From Algoriphagus oliviformis (lineage in GTDB: Bacteria > Bacteroidota > Bacteroidia > Cytophagales > Cyclobacteriaceae), in assembly GCF_017254915.1 (NCBI RefSeq), contig NZ_JAFKCT010000006.1:1-64000 (forward strand): 64,000 bases of DNA. The letters run 5' to 3'. This document shows positions 61,779-64,000 of this stretch, piece after piece. The position numbers were made by a program, and so were the translations under genes. The notes under the pieces were generated by a model. The model was not told the DNA's origin. It worked only from the letters and a program-made list of their open reading frames with translations, and searched no databases. The stretch's first letter is position 1. Each line of letters starts with the position of its first letter.

Positions 61779-62111
61779 TTTGGTGTGTTTTTAGGTTAAT
61801 ATTTCGGTTTAGGTTTTCCATGGAAAAAAATCTGGATCCAAAGTCAATCAGCTCAACGAATGGATTTGAAGGGACTTACGAGCTTGCTATCCTGGCTGGA
61901 TCGAGGATAGCCCCGATTTTTTTCAACTGAGGCAAAAAAAGGGGAGTAAAAGCCCCAGCTAAACACTGTAAACCAAACAGTTATACCCGATTCAAAAAAG
62001 CTGAAAAGCACCTGCTCGGCGGTGATTTTTTTAGACTAGTCGTTGATGATTGGCTTCAAAAAACCGACCGAATGGGCTATTTTTAACGCTTACCCAGAAA
62101 ATCAAATCACG
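61779..62111. other. Gene-free divergent region
   Basis: 333 bp between the first ferritin-like gene (minus) and the DUF4256 gene (plus). Apart from a terminator-like hairpin at 62004-62032 and a possible weak TATTTTTA box just before 62112, nothing was recognised. Confidence 0.5.
62004..62032 (+). terminator. Terminator-like hairpin with no known upstream plus-strand gene
   Basis: AAAAGCACC / GGTGATTTT (eight of nine pairs, one mismatch), loop TGCTCGGC, then a T run. It ends about 80 bp before the DUF4256 ATG. Confidence 0.4.
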
Positions 62112-62672
62112 ATGAGCGGCGGCAAAAAAGAACTTTCCAAAGAAGAGCTTCTGGCCATTTTGGCACTGCGTTTTGAGAAAAACAAAAAAAGGCATCCCGA
62201 CCTGCAATGGGCCTTGGTGCTCCAAAAGCTCGAAGCCCAACCCGACAAAATCGACATCCTCCACGAGATGGAAACCACCGGAGGTGAACCCGACGTGGTG
62301 GCCCTCCAAACAGGTGAGGCCGATGAGCTCTGCTTCGTGGATTGCGCGGCCGAAAGCCCCTCCGGGCGGCGAAGCTGCTGCTATGACCTGGAGGCGCTGG
62401 AGTCCAGAAAGGAACACAAGCCCGCGAATGCCGCCGTAGAATGGGCCGAACAAATCGGCTCCGAACTCCTCACCGAGGAGCAATATCGCCAGCTGCAGCA
62501 GTTCGGTAAATTTGACGCCAAGACCTCCAGCTGGGTTAGGACGCCGGAGTCCATTCGCAAGCTGGGCGGGGCGATCTTCTGCGATTGGCGCTATGGCCAG
62601 GTCTTCACCTACCACAACGGCGCCTCGTCCTACTATGCCGCAAGAGGCTTCCGGACTTTGCTTCGCCTCTAA
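62112..62672 (+). CDS. DUF4256 family protein
   Basis: 186 residues from the ATG at 62112 (MSGGKKELSKEELLAILALR). DUF4256 is recognised by HPDLQWALVLQKLEAQPDKI, MEXTGGEPDVV, FVDCAAESPSGRRSCCYDLE, and FCDWRYGQVFTYHNGASSYY. Family members are small cytoplasmic proteins of unknown function. A more distal start (62043) would add 23 residues without family support. Monocistronic. Confidence 0.87.
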   Translation: MSGGKKELSKEELLAILALRFEKNKKRHPDLQWALVLQKLEAQPDKIDILHEMETTGGEPDVVALQTGEADELCFVDCAAESPSGRRSCCYDLEALESRKEHKPANAAVEWAEQIGSELLTEEQYRQLQQFGKFDAKTSSWVRTPESIRKLGGAIFCDWRYGQVFTYHNGASSYYAARGFRTLLRL

Positions 62673-62707
62673 GCCACCCTCCCTATCCACAACCAAACCT
62701 TCCCCAA

Positions 62708-64000
62708 ATGAGAGCAACCTTACTCCTCGCGCTGATTTTCCTTTCCCTCTCCGCCCAGGCCCAGGCTCCCAGCCAAGGACAGCTTGAGGCCTTGACAGAA
62801 AAACACTGGCAATCTTCCCTCGGACTGCTGCTGGAGATCGTCTCCATGCCCAACGAGGCAGTCTATCCCGAGCAGATCGAGGTAAATATCCAATGGTGCG
62901 AGGAGCAGTTTGCCAAGCGGGAATGGACAGCGGAGCGGCTTGCCACGGGAGGCATCCCCTTGCTGCTGGTCCAGAAAAACCAAGCCAAGGCCTCCAAAAC
63001 CATCCTTTTCTATTTCCATGTAGATGGACAGGCGGTGGACATCAGTAAGTGGGACCAGGAAGATGCCTATGTGCCTGTCTTGAAAACCCGTAGCTCCGCC
63101 TCAGCGTGGGAGCCCATGCCCCTAGCGCATCTAAAGACATCCTATGATCCCGAGTGGAGAATTTACGCAAGATCCGTGTCGGATGACAAAGGGCCGCTCG
63201 CGATGTTTATCTCCGCCTGGGATGCGCTCACGGAGGCTGGACTTGCTCCCGACTACAACCTGAAAATCATCCTGGACTTTGAGGAAGAGCAGGGCTCACC
63301 CAAACTGCCCGCCGCAGTGAGCCAGTATCGGGAAAAGCTCAGTGCAGACCTCATGCTCATCATGGATGGCCCGCGCCACACCAGCAACGAGCCCACCCTG
63401 AGCTACGGGGCCCGCGGAATCTCCGACATGACGCTCACAACCTACGGACCCAGAGTCCCCCAACACAGCGGGCACTACGGCAATTACGCTCCAAATCCAG
63501 CCCTCCTGCTCGCCCAGCTCTTGGCATCGATGAAAGACTCCGAAGGCCGGGTAATAATCCCCGGATTCTATGAGGGCATAGACTTTTCGGACTCGGAGCG
63601 GGAGATTTTCTCCAAAGTACCCGACAATGAGCCCGCAGTGCAAAAGCGCCTGGGGATAGGGCGTACAGACCAGGTAGGCAAAAACTACCAAGAGAGCATC
63701 AACTACCCCTCCCTAAACATCCGCGGCATGAGCTCTGGCTATACTGGCGCCCAGGCCACCACCATCATACCGGCGGTGGCCGTAGCCGAACTGGACATGA
63801 GACTGGTACCGGAGTCCGATCCCGATCGTCTCTATCGCCTGATCGACGCGCATATTGCCTCGCAGGGATTCCACATCCTGGATCACGACCCGACCGATGA
63901 AGAGCGCTTGCGCTATCCAAAAATCGTAAAGTTGGAAAAATCCGTCTCCTATCAGGCTTTCCGAACGCCAATTGACTCGGAGGCTGGGGCTTGGCTGAGG
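62708..64000 (+). CDS. Secreted M20-family metallopeptidase, N-terminal 431 codons (cut by window edge)
   Basis: Open from the ATG at 62708 to the last base. Signal peptide to about SAQAQ (~19). Metal and catalytic residues of M20: FYFHVDGQ (~103; HxD), SVSDDKGP (~160; Asp), DFEEEQGS (~197; Glu pair), MDGPRH (~220; Asp) and PQHSGHYGN (~257; His). The dimerisation lid lies between ~250 and ~365. It hydrolyses dipeptides or amino-acyl derivatives in the periplasm. The end is outside the window. The gap to DUF4256 is 35 bp on the same strand, and cotranscription is possible. Confidence 0.9.
   Translation, partial: MRATLLLALIFLSLSAQAQAPSQGQLEALTEKHWQSSLGLLLEIVSMPNEAVYPEQIEVNIQWCEEQFAKREWTAERLATGGIPLLLVQKNQAKASKTILFYFHVDGQAVDISKWDQEDAYVPVLKTRSSASAWEPMPLAHLKTSYDPEWRIYARSVSDDKGPLAMFISAWDALTEAGLAPDYNLKIILDFEEEQGSPKLPAAVSQYREKLSADLMLIMDGPRHTSNEPTLSYGARGISDMTLTTYGPRVPQHSGHYGNYAPNPALLLAQLLASMKDSEGRVIIPGFYEGIDFSDSEREIFSKVPDNEPAVQKRLGIGRTDQVGKNYQESINYPSLNIRGMSSGYTGAQATTIIPAVAVAELDMRLVPESDPDRLYRLIDAHIASQGFHILDHDPTDEERLRYPKIVKLEKSVSYQAFRTPIDSEAGAWLR

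Overview
The window reads as chromosomal DNA of a Bacteroidota bacterium, most likely order Cytophagales (an Algoriphagus/Cyclobacteriaceae-like organism; the lineage is inference). Supporting signs: protein families largely confined to that phylum (DUF6089, DUF4924, a long PurF of about 627 residues), start codons without Shine-Dalgarno sequences, and several genes with a TAnnTTTG box, the -7 element of Bacteroidota sigma factors, just upstream. Gene density is high, with about 57 protein genes plus one tRNA-Leu(GAG). Many transcription units end in clear hairpin terminators.

Layout. 1-0.2 kb: N-terminus of an IS3-type transposase cut by the window edge. 0.2-12 kb: secreted and catabolic enzymes (sugar-phosphate-isomerase-like TIM barrel, flavin reductase, fumarylacetoacetase with an ATP-pyrophosphatase, S15 peptidase, Tat-exported phospholipase C) and a ribbon-helix-helix/PIN toxin-antitoxin pair. 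12-16 kb: an accessory patch with a GxxExxY nuclease-fold gene embedded in CACAGAT/ATCTGTG-type repeats, an MFS drug exporter, and an AAA+/DUF4143 ATPase whose start codon lies in a perfect 19-bp inverted repeat. 16-33 kb: housekeeping (valS, M42 peptidase, purF, folD, lepA, tRNA-Leu) and a convergent sigma-54 response regulator / hybrid histidine kinase pair. 33-40 kb: P-type cation ATPase, amino acid permease, cation efflux protein, guaA. 40-45 kb: outer-membrane protein, M28 peptidase, phosphotriesterase-like lipoprotein, a RelE/ParE-type toxin-antitoxin pair, and overlapping folE and 6-pyruvoyl-tetrahydropterin-synthase-like genes. 45.7-50 kb: three L,D-transpeptidase-type genes in a row. 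50-53 kb: an overlapping operon of a GNAT-nitrilase fusion, kdsC and kdsA (KDO for lipopolysaccharide). 53-60 kb: MscS channel, DUF6089 protein, universal stress protein, acetyltransferases, and a DNA-damage-type cluster (S24-type repressor with ogt, divergent from dinB) with a 23-bp-period direct repeat between the divergent genes. 60-64 kb: two ferritin-like exported proteins, a DUF4256 protein and the start of an M20 peptidase cut by the right edge.

The signals I consider most worth following are: the double palindrome in front of the DUF4143 ATPase together with loss of its Walker B aspartate; the repeat-flanked GxxExxY gene; a 33-bp perfect palindrome present twice exactly and once diverged, one copy of which supplies the C-terminus and stop codon of a phosphotriesterase-like gene; the putative operator in front of dinB; and -7 boxes only 3-4 nt before ATG in guaA and the GNAT-nitrilase gene, suggesting leaderless mRNAs. 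No CRISPR array, prophage or recognisable defence island was seen.
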